Shown piece by piece: positions 41,201-48,590 of a DNA stretch of 64,000 nucleotides. The position numbers were made by a program, and so were the translations under genes. Under the pieces are notes generated by a model. That model was not told the origin of the DNA. It saw only the letters and a list, made by a program, of their open reading frames with translations, and did not search any database. Position 1 is the stretch's first letter, and each line of letters opens with the position of its first letter. The DNA comes from Clostridiales bacterium (GTDB lineage Bacteria; Bacillota_A; Clostridia; Saccharofermentanales; Saccharofermentanaceae): contig JAGCGE010000152.1 in NCBI GenBank assembly GCA_017649745.1, forward strand, positions 8,734-72,733, read 5' to 3'.

Positions 41201-42522
41201 CCTATCTCGGCGAAGAGGTAGGTGAAGGCGGACGAGTATATGCTGAACCGGGAATCCATTTCTGGGACGCATTGCTCGATGTTGCTTCAATGCATCCTCA
41301 TTCGACCATCGCGGAGTGCCTCTTCGGTCCGGAATTCACACGCCGATTCAAGGAAATCGTGGACGGACGAGTCTCAATCAAGCACGAAGCATGGTCAGAA
41401 ATCAACAATATTCTGGGCGGTAAGCTGACTAAGTACATCAAGTGGGTCGAGGATGGCAAGATCACCTCAAAACAGCTCGCTGATGCACTTAAGACAGCTA
41501 TCAACTCGGTTTATGGTCTGACCGCTGCTAAGTTCGACAATCCGTTCAAAGACCCGCGTAACATCGACAACATCGTTGCTAAGCGTGGTGCACTATTCAT
41601 GATGAACCTCGAGCAGGAGGTAAAGAGCCGCGGATATACGGTTGCACACATCAAGACTGACTCTATCAAGATCCCGAACGCCGACATGAAGATTATCAAC
41701 TTCGTCATGGAGTACGGCAAGCGATACGGTTACACCTTTGAACACGAGGCGACGTACGAACGCATGTGTCTCGTTAACGACGCCGTCTACATCGCAAGGT
41801 ATGCAAAGGCTGAAGATTGTGAACGGCTGTACGGTTATGTCCCTGGCGACAACAAGAAAAAGGGTGGTCAATGGACAGCAACCGGCACGCAGTTCGCAGT
41901 CCCCTACGTCTTCAAGTCTTTGTTTACCCATGAAGACATCAAGTTCGAAGACATGTGCGAGACCATGAGCGTGACATCATCGCTGTATTTGAGAGATCCA
42001 GACGACCCCGATAATCCGGAATTTATCGGACGAGTCGGTCAGTTCTGTCCCATCAAACCCGGATGCGGCGGTAAAGAGCTGCTGCGTGAGGGTAAGGACA
42101 AAGAAGGCAATGTCAAGTTCTCTGCCGCAACCGGCACCAAGGGCTACTTATGGCTCGAATCGGAGCAGGTACGGACGCTCGGTAAAGAGGGCGATGTCGA
42201 CAGAAGCTACTACGACGCCATGGCGAATAAAGCAATCGAGACTATCAGCCAGTATGGTGATTTCGATGCTTTCGTTGACGTCGAAACAGTTCCTCAGTAT
42301 GTGCATTATGTGCTGGAGCCAACACCTCTTGATGCTGAGGCCGAAGAGCCTGCTCAGAATTTCAAGTTCTGCCCGATATATCGGGAAAATACGCTTAATC
42401 CAACAACAGATTATGACCATTGCTGGAATTGCCCGTATTCGCACGTCGATCTCTGCGAACCATGGACACAACCCGACATCTGTGAGAAAGGTTACGACAT
42501 CCATGACTTGATTCCGTTCTGA
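38266..42522 (+). CDS. SF3 helicase - AEP primase - 3'-5' exonuclease - family B DNA polymerase fusion
   Basis: 1418 aa in one uninterrupted frame. Residues about 170-310: D5/P4-type helicase with Walker A GEPGTGKST (186), Walker B-like GIQHDGD, ASNKP sensor and Arg finger RRLIDV. Residues about 500-620: archaeo-eukaryotic primase motifs IVIDFDIPDED and SKSGGGLHLHY. Residues 713-890: DEDDy exonuclease (FYDVEVF, LIGFNVRRYDNHM, YCDNDVIS). Residues 950-1200: family B polymerase with motif A DVASMHPHS, motif B KTAINSVYG, motif C HIKTDSIKI. The C-terminus has a Cys cluster (FCPIYRE...CWNCPYSHVDLC). All steps of fork synthesis are in one chain. Promoter P13 lies just after the stop. Confidence 0.9.
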   Translation: MLDFLYVATQRKKSNGRTVIEVKPKFNVRKVNDLMIRGGDFYAVYDESTGLWSTDEDVLISMVDAEVRKVYKETKEKYPEEIIEPLYMMDSDSGSIDRWHKYVQKQCRDNFHPLDDELCWSNTELKRESYVSKSLKYPLEEGNHDAWDKMVGTLYDEQERHKIEWCIGAIVNGASKRLQKFLVFYGEPGTGKSTIIGFIEDLFEGYITAFDAKALGSSNATFALEPFKDNPLVGIQHDGDLSRIEDNTRLNSLVAHEKMTMNAKYEKMYPVAFKTFLIMASNKPVKITDMKSGILRRLIDVSPTGNTLPKREYDRLKKAIKFELGAIAYHCKQVFEADPGFYDKYTPLRMMGASNDFYNFMLDNVFVFLKHDGTTQKAAWEMYKTWCDDAKVSYPLALRLFKEELRTYFWDYSERYVIDGERVRSYYHGFRKDKFDNDILDEEGIVEEPPEDKFVVPLWLRLKEQPSTFDSMCQDCPAQYANKYETPKVSWDKVKTTLEDIDTSKLHYVQVPENHIVIDFDIPDEDGNKCLEKNIEAASKWPQTYAETSKSGGGLHLHYLYTGDVSKLNRIYEDHVEIKVYTGNQALRRKLTVCNELEIATISSGLPLREEKVTKPMIDLDNVQSEKGIRTTIKKALAKGIHGDTTSNINAIKWVLDNIYNSGKPYDVTDLYGAVLAFAASSTNQAETNIKTVSKMHFKSEEVSENHDLAEAPIVFYDVEVFPNLFLVNWKVIEPETESFEDIIKAIHEARTKPVTRMINPSPKDIEKLLQYRLIGFNVRRYDNHMLYACLVGYTNEQIYKLSKNIIDHQKGFFGAAYNISYTDIYDFASAGNKKSLKKLEIEMGVHHQELGLPWDQPVPEELWPRVAEYCDNDVISTEAAFWYLEADWVARQILADIADLTVNDTTNQLTTKIIFGNEKKPQSQFCYRNLAEPVKELPAPVSAFLHDACPEMMAWWADNSESLLPYFPGYKYEWGKSTYLGEEVGEGGRVYAEPGIHFWDALLDVASMHPHSTIAECLFGPEFTRRFKEIVDGRVSIKHEAWSEINNILGGKLTKYIKWVEDGKITSKQLADALKTAINSVYGLTAAKFDNPFKDPRNIDNIVAKRGALFMMNLEQEVKSRGYTVAHIKTDSIKIPNADMKIINFVMEYGKRYGYTFEHEATYERMCLVNDAVYIARYAKAEDCERLYGYVPGDNKKKGGQWTATGTQFAVPYVFKSLFTHEDIKFEDMCETMSVTSSLYLRDPDDPDNPEFIGRVGQFCPIKPGCGGKELLREGKDKEGNVKFSAATGTKGYLWLESEQVRTLGKEGDVDRSYYDAMANKAIETISQYGDFDAFVDVETVPQYVHYVLEPTPLDAEAEEPAQNFKFCPIYRENTLNPTTDYDHCWNCPYSHVDLCEPWTQPDICEKGYDIHDLIPF

Positions 42523-42524
42523 CA

Positions 42525-42550
42525 CGCAGACTTTGCATTTTCTATTATGG
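42525..42550 (+). promoter_or_regulatory. Compact phage promoter P13, CGC-variant (CGCAGAC-N11-TATTATGG)
   Basis: CGCAGAC 42525-42531, TATTAT 42543-42548, with TTTGCA in between. It begins 2 nt after the stop of the replication fusion. The transcript would start with the hairpin GGCAAA-GGG-TTTGCC (42549-42563). Confidence 0.6.
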
Positions 42551-42591
42551 CAAAGGGTTTGCCAAATTAAATTCTGAAAGGAGAATGTCTT

Positions 42592-42987
42592 ATGAAGAAG
42601 GACGAAATCAAGAAGTGGTTCAAGGAACACGAAAGCGAGGTTAAACTCGCATGCAAGATCACAGCAGGTATTGTGATCGCTGTTGTGGTTGGTAAGAAAC
42701 TCAAGAAATCGTTCGCTACTATGGAGTACACTCCGAAAGTCGAGACGATTCCTAAGGAGGCACCGAAGTTTGTTCGGAACCTGCCGAAGGAAATCGTCGA
42801 TCTCGGCTTTGAGACGTACGACCTTGGCGAGAGATGGATGGAATTTGCCAACTACGGCACGGATCTGCCTGAACTCAAGATCGATGACATGCATAAGGTA
42901 ATCGACGCGATCAAAGATGTTCCAGGATTCAATCCTGAGGAAACCGGCATTCAAGCGATGTTCAACATCTATGGATTGGACAAGTAA
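42592..42987 (+). CDS. Single-span membrane protein of unknown function
   Basis: 131 aa (SD AAAGGAG). Charged N-terminal helix, a membrane span (ITAGIVIAVVVG), then a soluble domain (KFVRNLPKEIVDLGFETYDLGERWMEF...AIKDVPGFNPEETGIQAMFNIY). Monocistronic between P13 and a terminator. Confidence 0.6.
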   Translation: MKKDEIKKWFKEHESEVKLACKITAGIVIAVVVGKKLKKSFATMEYTPKVETIPKEAPKFVRNLPKEIVDLGFETYDLGERWMEFANYGTDLPELKIDDMHKVIDAIKDVPGFNPEETGIQAMFNIYGLDK

Positions 42988-43002
42988 ACCCAAGTCGAAC
43001 TG

Positions 43003-43036
43003 GAGAGGGCACTTATGACAAGTGCTCTCTTCTTTT
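43003..43036 (+). terminator. Terminator after 42592 gene
   Basis: GAGAGGGCACTT (43003-43014) pairs with AAGTGCTCTC (43020-43029), followed by TTCTTTTC. Confidence 0.75.
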
Positions 43037-43073
43037 CATAATCAATTTTCTTTTCTGAAAGGAGTATTCTATT

Positions 43074-43574
43074 ATGCCGAACGCAAACATTATCAACATC
43101 GATGACACCCGTTTCATTTATGAAACAAACTTCAAGGGTGATCCCGCCAAGGACAAGTTCGGGGACGCTCGCCGCAAGTGCAACATCATCATCCCTGATC
43201 CTGAGCAGGCTAAGAATATGCTCGAACAGGGATACCGCGTGAAGTCGACAAAGCCGGGTCCGGACGACGATCCGGAAGATTTCATCCCAACGAACTTTGT
43301 ACAGGCGGTGCTGAAGTACCGCGACCGCTATGGTAAGGAGCTCAAGTACCCGCCGAAAGTCTATCTCGTTAACGCGGAAAACGAGCCGGTACCGCTCGAT
43401 GAGGAGTCCGTTGGTGTTCTCGACAGCATCAGAGCGAGCAACGTCAATGTCATTCTCAATGGTTGGGAAACTGATGACGGCGGCAAATCGCTGTATATCC
43501 GCACCATGTACGTTGAGCAGGACTTCGATGACGACCCCTATGCGGCCAGGTACGCACGCAGAAGGGATGAGTGA
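43074..43574 (+). CDS. Putative single-stranded DNA-binding protein
   Basis: 166 aa. The order of segments (FIYETNFKGDPAKDKFGDARRKCNIII, AKNMLEQGYRVKSTKPG, NFVQAVLKYRDRYGKELKYPPKVYLV, VNVILNGWETDDGGKSLYI) and an acidic tail (EQDFDDDPYAARYARRRDE) fit phage SSB-type OB-fold proteins that I recall under annotations such as ssDNA-binding protein. It is coded immediately after the replication gene and before a conserved phage gene. An alternative is a recombination accessory. Confidence 0.6.
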   Translation: MPNANIINIDDTRFIYETNFKGDPAKDKFGDARRKCNIIIPDPEQAKNMLEQGYRVKSTKPGPDDDPEDFIPTNFVQAVLKYRDRYGKELKYPPKVYLVNAENEPVPLDEESVGVLDSIRASNVNVILNGWETDDGGKSLYIRTMYVEQDFDDDPYAARYARRRDE

Positions 43575-43576
43575 TC

Positions 43577-45046
43577 ATGGCAGGTACGGGCTTTAACTAC
43601 ATCCGGGAGATTATGCAAATGAATCTCCCGGACGAATCTACACCCAAACCTCTCAGAGAATATGAGAGTGAGGAGAAAGCGAAGAAGTTTCATTATATCG
43701 GACTTACGCCGTATATGCCGTACGACCATAATTGCACAGTGAAGCTTATGCCTGCTGGTATGGCAGGTGTCATCATGTGCAATAAAGACGAGCTCACAGT
43801 GTATAATGCATCCGTAAACGATGTCATCCAACATTGCGGTCGTCTTTATACGTACACGCAACGAGGACATTGGGCGCCGTTCGTTCCGGGTCCCTGTACT
43901 GACTACGATGGTCCAAATCCGTACGAGAAGACCGTTTACATCAGTACATCCACAGAGTATGACAGTCATCTCGCTGACGCCATCAGAGAGAATATCAAGA
44001 AGACTCTCGATGAGGCGGGTGTCCTCGGTCCGTGCAAAATTGAGCGTGTTTCCGATACTGAGATCGTTGCCAAGTACGGCATAAAGTATATCGGAGAGAC
44101 AGAAACGGACGTGAAGAGAGCGCCGAATAAGCGTGCTGTATGGCTTGAGTCTCGGTTTCGCCCTTACAACCGTGTCCGACATGCAGCCAACATCGGTGAA
44201 GCGGTTAAGTGGGACGGTCAGTTATACGTATGGAACGGCAACCAATGGGTTGAGATGCCGAAACCTGAAAAAGTGGCTATGGAGTGGCCTAAAACAAATA
44301 AGGAGGAAAAGAATATGGCAGTTGATATCAGATATCTCGGAGAGTCTGAACTGAGAATTTACGAGGGTTCTACGAACAGTACGGTCAAAATCAATGGAAA
44401 GCACGGGATCGCTAAATACGGCGATATCGTCATGTCCGATGGTGAACTCTATGCATTTGTGAAGGCGAGCGATGACAGCCGCATTGCATGGCGCCACATC
44501 TCGTCTATTACACTTGGCGATGGCGGTCCTGTCTTCTGCTACAATAAGGTGAAGCCGAATTGGCTCGCCATCAAGAACGTGGTCTTCAACGACCCCGCGA
44601 CCATCGTTATGTGGCAGGACGGCACGAAAACAATCGTCAAGTGCGGCGAGGACGAGGAGTTCGATTGGGAAAAGGGTCTTGCCATGGCCGTCGCAAAGAA
44701 AGCGTTCGGCAACCAGGGCAACTATTTCAATCAGATCAAGAAATGGAAGCCGGATGAGGATGAGGCAGGAGAATCGACTTGTGACATCACACGGTCTATC
44801 AGAGAGGCTATCAACGGCGTGTTCGGTGATCCTAAGCGCGCAAAAGCAGCGAAGAAGCTCACTGCCATTCAGGAACTTATCGTTGATATGACGTTCAAAG
44901 GCGCGACAAAGAGCGAGCTCGTGAGGGCTATTCGGTTCTCCAAGGATCTTATTGATGCTTCCAAGGGCGCGGATATTGACATTGCCAAGTCCGTTGCTGA
45001 GCTCGGCATCGCTGAACTCGAGGCTAAGTACCAGCCTAAAAAGTAA
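43577..45046 (+). CDS. Multi-domain phage protein with a segment resembling the phage RNA polymerase
   Basis: 489 aa from ATG 43577 (an in-frame GTG lies at 43571). The first half has short conserved-looking parts (HYIGLTPYMPYDHNCTVKLMP, EAVKWDGQLYVWNGNQWVEM). The middle (WLAIKNVVFNDPATIVMWQDGTKTIVK...GLAMAVAKKAFGNQGNYFNQIKKW) is a domain I recall in many Clostridia phages without function. The C-terminus (ELIVDMTFKGATKSELVRAIRFSKDLIDASKG) resembles residues about 620-680 of the RNA polymerase at 60780 (LITDMTLKGATEAELAKAVRHS). Function unknown. Confidence 0.55.
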   Translation: MAGTGFNYIREIMQMNLPDESTPKPLREYESEEKAKKFHYIGLTPYMPYDHNCTVKLMPAGMAGVIMCNKDELTVYNASVNDVIQHCGRLYTYTQRGHWAPFVPGPCTDYDGPNPYEKTVYISTSTEYDSHLADAIRENIKKTLDEAGVLGPCKIERVSDTEIVAKYGIKYIGETETDVKRAPNKRAVWLESRFRPYNRVRHAANIGEAVKWDGQLYVWNGNQWVEMPKPEKVAMEWPKTNKEEKNMAVDIRYLGESELRIYEGSTNSTVKINGKHGIAKYGDIVMSDGELYAFVKASDDSRIAWRHISSITLGDGGPVFCYNKVKPNWLAIKNVVFNDPATIVMWQDGTKTIVKCGEDEEFDWEKGLAMAVAKKAFGNQGNYFNQIKKWKPDEDEAGESTCDITRSIREAINGVFGDPKRAKAAKKLTAIQELIVDMTFKGATKSELVRAIRFSKDLIDASKGADIDIAKSVAELGIAELEAKYQPKK

Positions 45047-45054
45047 TCCAAATG

Positions 45055-45088
45055 GGGGAGTCGGCTAAGGTTGGCTCCCCATATTCTA
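45055..45088 (+). terminator. Terminator after 43577 gene
   Basis: GGGGAG (45055-45060) pairs with CTCCCC (45075-45080), extended inside by GTC-type pairs; ATATTCT follows. The T-run is weak. Confidence 0.6.
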
Positions 45089-45119
45089 ACTTAACTCAAA
45101 CTCGAAAGGAGAATGACTC

Positions 45120-45413
45120 ATGGAAAAATTCAAACTCGGGCAATTAGTAGCGACTCGTGGCGTGAGTGATCGGATGCAGCACGACCTTGCATTCGCAGCA
45201 TTTGTGTCGAAGGCCATCAGACGCTACAAGGAATGCGACTGGGGGGATTCGCCTAAGGAGGATAAGGCGAGTAATGACGCCGCAGTCGAATCGGGTGAAG
45301 ACCGCATCTTCGCTGCTTACGAGCAGGTCGGTGTGAAAGCCCCAATGAAAATTTGGATTATTACAGAATGGGACCGGTCAGCTACGACCATCCTGTTTCC
45401 TGAAGAATATTAA
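45120..45413 (+). CDS. Conserved mobile-element protein (plasmid-related type)
   Basis: 97 aa. FKLGQLVATRGVSDRMQHDLAFAAFV, CDWGDSPKEDKASNDAAVESGEDRIFAAY and KIWIITEWDRSATTILFPEEY are segments that I have seen in a small family frequent on Firmicutes plasmids, conjugative elements and phages. Its function is not known to me. AAAGGAG precedes the ATG. Confidence 0.6.
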   Translation: MEKFKLGQLVATRGVSDRMQHDLAFAAFVSKAIRRYKECDWGDSPKEDKASNDAAVESGEDRIFAAYEQVGVKAPMKIWIITEWDRSATTILFPEEY

Positions 45414-45426
45414 GGAGGCGTGAGAC

Positions 45427-45858
45427 ATGAATGAAGATATGAAGAGCTTCCTTTCAGAGATGCTCGATGGAATGCCTGCTGAGCTTAAAGAGGTGCTCCG
45501 AAAAGCCGTGTACGAACGGTCAGATGCCATGGTGTCTGATCCGGAGATTCGCAAGCAGAAGCGCGCTGAAATTGAAGCGATGGGCGATCCGGATATGCTT
45601 AAAGGATTCGATTCTGCTTGCCACATGTATGACCTCAACGTGCAAGCAGTGCAGCTCCTCGGTAATATCAAACACATGCTTGAGGAATTCGATCCGGAAA
45701 ACCTATCATCGGCCGATCTCAAATCGAATATCAGTCTCATTAAGCGTCTGCAATTCACTCTTGTTCTCGGTCTTGAGAATATGGACACCCTGATGTCCGA
45801 AACAATGGAGGATAACGATGAGAATCGAGATGGGGACACATCAGGTCGAAGCACTTGA
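45427..45858 (+). CDS. Helical protein of unknown function
   Basis: 143 aa. All-helical (EDMKSFLSEMLDGMPAELKEVLRKAVYERSDAMV, KGFDSACHMYDLNVQAVQLLGNIKHMLEEF) with an acidic end. The last 41 nt overlap the helicase start in a different frame. Position suggests a helicase or replication partner. Confidence 0.55.
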   Translation: MNEDMKSFLSEMLDGMPAELKEVLRKAVYERSDAMVSDPEIRKQKRAEIEAMGDPDMLKGFDSACHMYDLNVQAVQLLGNIKHMLEEFDPENLSSADLKSNISLIKRLQFTLVLGLENMDTLMSETMEDNDENRDGDTSGRST

Positions 45859-47074
45859 TCGAATCCGAAACGGCTGCATTGTCCATGGTGGCACTGGCAG
45901 CGGCAAATCAAGAACCAGTCTGGCGTACTATTACACCCAATTCGGCGGCAAAATCAAGGTAATAGACGATGAGTGGGTCGAGCTTGATGGTAAGATGAAG
46001 CATCCACGAGATCTCTATGTCATCACAACGGCCCAGAAGAGGGATAAGCTTGAATGGGAAGCCGAAATGACACCGTTTATGCTCACACCGAATCCGGAAG
46101 TGGCTGTATATGACCATAAGGTTGTGATAGACAGCTGGAACAACATCAAGAAATACAAAGAAGTCAAAGGTGCTTTCTTTATATTCGATGAGCAGAGAGT
46201 TGTCGGATCCGGCGCATGGGTTAAGGCGTTCCTCAAGATCGCTAAGTTCAACCAATGGATTCTACTCTCCGCAACCCCTGGTGATACCTGGAGTGACTAC
46301 ATTCCAGTATTCATAGCGAACGGATTCTACCAAACACGGAGGGAATTCAAGGAGCAACATATCATATATAAGCCGTTTACCAAATTCCCGCAAATTGACA
46401 GATACATCAATACGGGACGGCTGATTCGGCTCCGAAACAAAATCCTTGTCGACATGGATTTTGAGAGGGACACTACTCAACACCATGAATTCTTGTTCAC
46501 GGACTATGATAAGCAGGCTTACCGAGATATCCTAAAGTTACGCTGGAATCCATTCGCGGACAAGCCCATCGAGACTCCGGGAGAATTCTGTCAGTGCCTC
46601 AGACGCACTGTATCGAGCACAGAATCTCGTCAATTGGCGATGCTTGAATTATTTGAGCAGCATCCAAGACTTATAGTGTTCTATAATTTCGATTACGAAC
46701 GCGAAATCTTATTGAACCTAGGTTACGGAGCTGACGTGGAGATCGCGGAATGGTCTGGACATAAGCATCAGCCGATTCCGGAGTCTGACCGATGGGTGTA
46801 TCTCGTACAATACAATGCCGGTGCGGAAGGTTGGAACTGTATTAAGACTGACACCATCGTATTCTATAGCGAGAACTACTCCTATAAGATGATGGAGCAG
46901 GCAGCCGGACGCATCGACCGTATGAACACCAAGTACAGAGACTTGTACTACTACCATTTAACATCTCGGAGTTCGATTGAGCTCGCTGTCAGAAGGGCTT
47001 TGAATGAGAAGAAACAGTTCAACGAGCAGAGGTTCGTTGGCAAGTATGGATTCGAAAGGAGAGTCGCGGTATGA
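45818..47074 (+). CDS. SF2 DNA/RNA helicase (DEAD-type)
   Basis: 418 aa, ATG 45818 with GGAGG upstream inside the previous gene. Motif I GGTGSGKS, motif II FDEQ (DExx), motif III SATPGD, and motif VI QAAGRIDR identify an SF2 helicase of the phage SNF2/UvsW-like type. It would unwind or remodel DNA at forks or recombination joints. The end overlaps the next start (ATGA). Confidence 0.85.
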   Translation: MRIEMGTHQVEALDRIRNGCIVHGGTGSGKSRTSLAYYYTQFGGKIKVIDDEWVELDGKMKHPRDLYVITTAQKRDKLEWEAEMTPFMLTPNPEVAVYDHKVVIDSWNNIKKYKEVKGAFFIFDEQRVVGSGAWVKAFLKIAKFNQWILLSATPGDTWSDYIPVFIANGFYQTRREFKEQHIIYKPFTKFPQIDRYINTGRLIRLRNKILVDMDFERDTTQHHEFLFTDYDKQAYRDILKLRWNPFADKPIETPGEFCQCLRRTVSSTESRQLAMLELFEQHPRLIVFYNFDYEREILLNLGYGADVEIAEWSGHKHQPIPESDRWVYLVQYNAGAEGWNCIKTDTIVFYSENYSYKMMEQAAGRIDRMNTKYRDLYYYHLTSRSSIELAVRRALNEKKQFNEQRFVGKYGFERRVAV

Positions 47075-47439
47075 TCGATACCAGTTACGAAGGAATTGAA
47101 CAGTTCCGAAAGGATTTACCAATTCTTCGAGCATTTGCCGGATGGTCGAGTGACGCCCTTGCTGATATGCTTGGGGTGTCCAGAGCCACAATGATACACA
47201 TTGAGCGAGGAGATGCGATCAATACGGTCTATTACCTCGCCATCAAGAAGCTTCTCGACGAGGCCGCGGATAAAGATCGAACTCTTAAGGACGTCCTCGA
47301 TCTCCTTGACGTCATGCAGTACCATGATATGTTCATCACAAGCGCGACAGAAATCATTAAAACTCGCTGCCGCGGCCGCACTAAGGCTCGTGGAAAGGAA
47401 GAACTCGGCGAATGGTTCCGCTGTGTATGGACGAACTAA
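47071..47439 (+). CDS. XRE-family HTH protein
   Basis: 122 aa. LRAFAGWSSDALADMLGVSRATMIHIERGD is a lambda-repressor-type helix-turn-helix, followed by a helical C-terminal region with a basic stretch (RCRGRTKARGKEE). Its coupling to the helicase suggests it is a regulator of replication genes or a helicase-associated DNA-binding protein. Confidence 0.7.
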   Translation: MIDTSYEGIEQFRKDLPILRAFAGWSSDALADMLGVSRATMIHIERGDAINTVYYLAIKKLLDEAADKDRTLKDVLDLLDVMQYHDMFITSATEIIKTRCRGRTKARGKEELGEWFRCVWTN

Positions 47440-47448
47440 ATCGTGATA

Positions 47449-47474
47449 CGCGAAATTTGCACGTTATATAGTGA
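47449..47474 (+). promoter_or_regulatory. Compact phage promoter P14 (CGCGAAA-N11-TATAGTGA)
   Basis: CGCGAAA 47449-47455 and TATAGT 47467-47472, with TTTGCA in between. It begins 9 nt after the HTH stop and drives a short RNA rather than an ORF. Confidence 0.65.
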
Positions 47475-47545
47475 AAGGAGGTGCCCTCACGTAGGGCTCC
47501 TTAATTATAGAGATCGAGGCTCTTAACGGGGCCTCTTTCTCTTTC
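47474..47545 (+). ncRNA. Short structured RNA 4
   Basis: AAGGA...TCCTT and GCCC...GGGC form one hairpin (about 47475-47502) that contains the GGAGG string. GAGGC-TCTTAACGGG-GCCTC (47516-47535) follows with TTTCTCTTTC as terminator. No convincing ORF: a GTG at 47481 abuts the SD with no spacing. Most likely a small RNA of about 70 nt, or an attenuated leader for 47577. Confidence 0.45.
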
Positions 47546-47576
47546 TAACTTTATTCTAACTTAGGAGGAAAATGTT

Positions 47577-48017
47577 ATGAAACTCAATGTGCATCCCGAA
47601 ATCGAAGCGGTGCTTCAAAACGGATTTACTGATTCTCGGACAGGTATTACCTATCCAAAAGAGATCGTAAAAATGTTTATCGACGAGGCGATCGAACGAC
47701 ACAACGAAAGAAAGTATCTGGGTCCGTTTACCAAGCATAAGGAGCTTGTTCACGATCTTGGTATGTGCCGAGTAACTTATCTCGCGTGCTCTAACACGCC
47801 GGGATGGGTTGTCGATGACAATAACGAACGTCCTGATGCAGGTCCGGTTAACGTTACTGATTTCGTTCAATCCAACCATTTATTGGGTTCTAGCTCCGCC
47901 GGACTTCAGATTCAGATTCGAACATTCACCAGAAAAGAAGATGGTTGTCATGTGATGGCCATAACTCGCAAAGATCCGATTAAGATTTATCATCAGCAAG
48001 GACTGAAAAGGGGGTAA
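47577..48017 (+). CDS. Protein of unknown function
   Basis: 146 aa, AGGAGG before ATG. Mixed alpha/beta with charged N-terminal helix (KEIVKMFIDEAIERHNERKYLGPFTK), then VTYLACSNTPGWVVDDNNERP and a beta segment (LQIQIRTFTRKEDGCHVMAITR). No family recognised. Confidence 0.55.
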   Translation: MKLNVHPEIEAVLQNGFTDSRTGITYPKEIVKMFIDEAIERHNERKYLGPFTKHKELVHDLGMCRVTYLACSNTPGWVVDDNNERPDAGPVNVTDFVQSNHLLGSSSAGLQIQIRTFTRKEDGCHVMAITRKDPIKIYHQQGLKRG

Positions 48018-48022
48018 TGATT

Positions 48023-48301
48023 ATGAAAATGGGAACCGTATCGAACAGCATCTTCCATGCTCTGGGCAAGAACAGAGGGCAGGTCAAGATCTCGATGGAT
48101 GATGCAAAGTGGCATGAGGCGGCAATGGACGCGCTTGGTCATATGAGCAAACCTGAGGATTGGGGCGTAATCCGTGACCGCTACTTCGAGAAGTGCAACA
48201 ACATGTCCGCGCTTATCGGCTTCGCAGTCGGTGTGAGCATGGTGTGTGTCGTTGCTAAGGTGAGAAAGGACATCAAGGAGCGGGACGAGCACGCGAAATA
48301 A
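48023..48301 (+). CDS. Small single-span membrane protein
   Basis: 92 aa; ATG 48023 fits the AGGGGG site better than ATG 48017. Soluble N-terminal part (VKISMDDAKWHEAAMDALGHM), then ALIGFAVGVSMVCVVAKV as a membrane segment. The last codons (GCG AAA TAA) carry the CGCGAAA element of promoter P15. Confidence 0.55.
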   Translation: MKMGTVSNSIFHALGKNRGQVKISMDDAKWHEAAMDALGHMSKPEDWGVIRDRYFEKCNNMSALIGFAVGVSMVCVVAKVRKDIKERDEHAK

Positions 48302-48317
48302 ACCCTTTCTGTAATGA
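48292..48317 (+). promoter_or_regulatory. Compact phage promoter P15 (CGCGAAA-N11-TGTAATGA)
   Basis: CGCGAAA 48292-48298 overlaps the end of the previous gene; TGTAAT 48310-48315, then AAAGGAGG. Confidence 0.55.
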
Positions 48318-48331
48318 AAGGAGGGTCTATC

Positions 48332-48538
48332 ATGGCTAGAAATATCGACGATATTGAAGCTGATCTTAAACAAGCGCAAGAGGATTACTCATATCTCGAA
48401 GCGGAGGATTTGAAGGAGTTCGAAAAGCTTAGATATGAGCGCCTTATGCGCATTGCGAAATTGACCAGCGAACGAAATAGGCACTGGATCGATTACGAAC
48501 GAGCCAGATTAGATCGAATAAAGGTTGAGCACTCGTAA
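48332..48538 (+). CDS. Small coiled-coil protein
   Basis: 68 aa from ATG 48332 (AAAGGAGG). Almost entirely charged helix (IEADLKQAQEDYSYLEAEDLKEFEKLRYERLM). Single-gene cassette between P15 and a terminator. Confidence 0.6.
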   Translation: MARNIDDIEADLKQAQEDYSYLEAEDLKEFEKLRYERLMRIAKLTSERNRHWIDYERARLDRIKVEHS

Positions 48539-48555
48539 CGGGTGCTCTTCTCTTT
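48527..48555 (+). terminator. Terminator spanning the stop codon
   Basis: GAGCAC (48527-48532) and GTGCTC (48542-48547) with the TAA stop in the loop, then TTCTCTTTT. Confidence 0.75.
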
Positions 48556-48590
48556 TACTCAAACTTAATCAAACTTAGGAGGAAATTATT

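Noticed and set aside
48008..48026. Start of the membrane protein at ATG 48017
   Set aside because: Only 3-4 nt from the SD; ATG 48023 has normal spacing.
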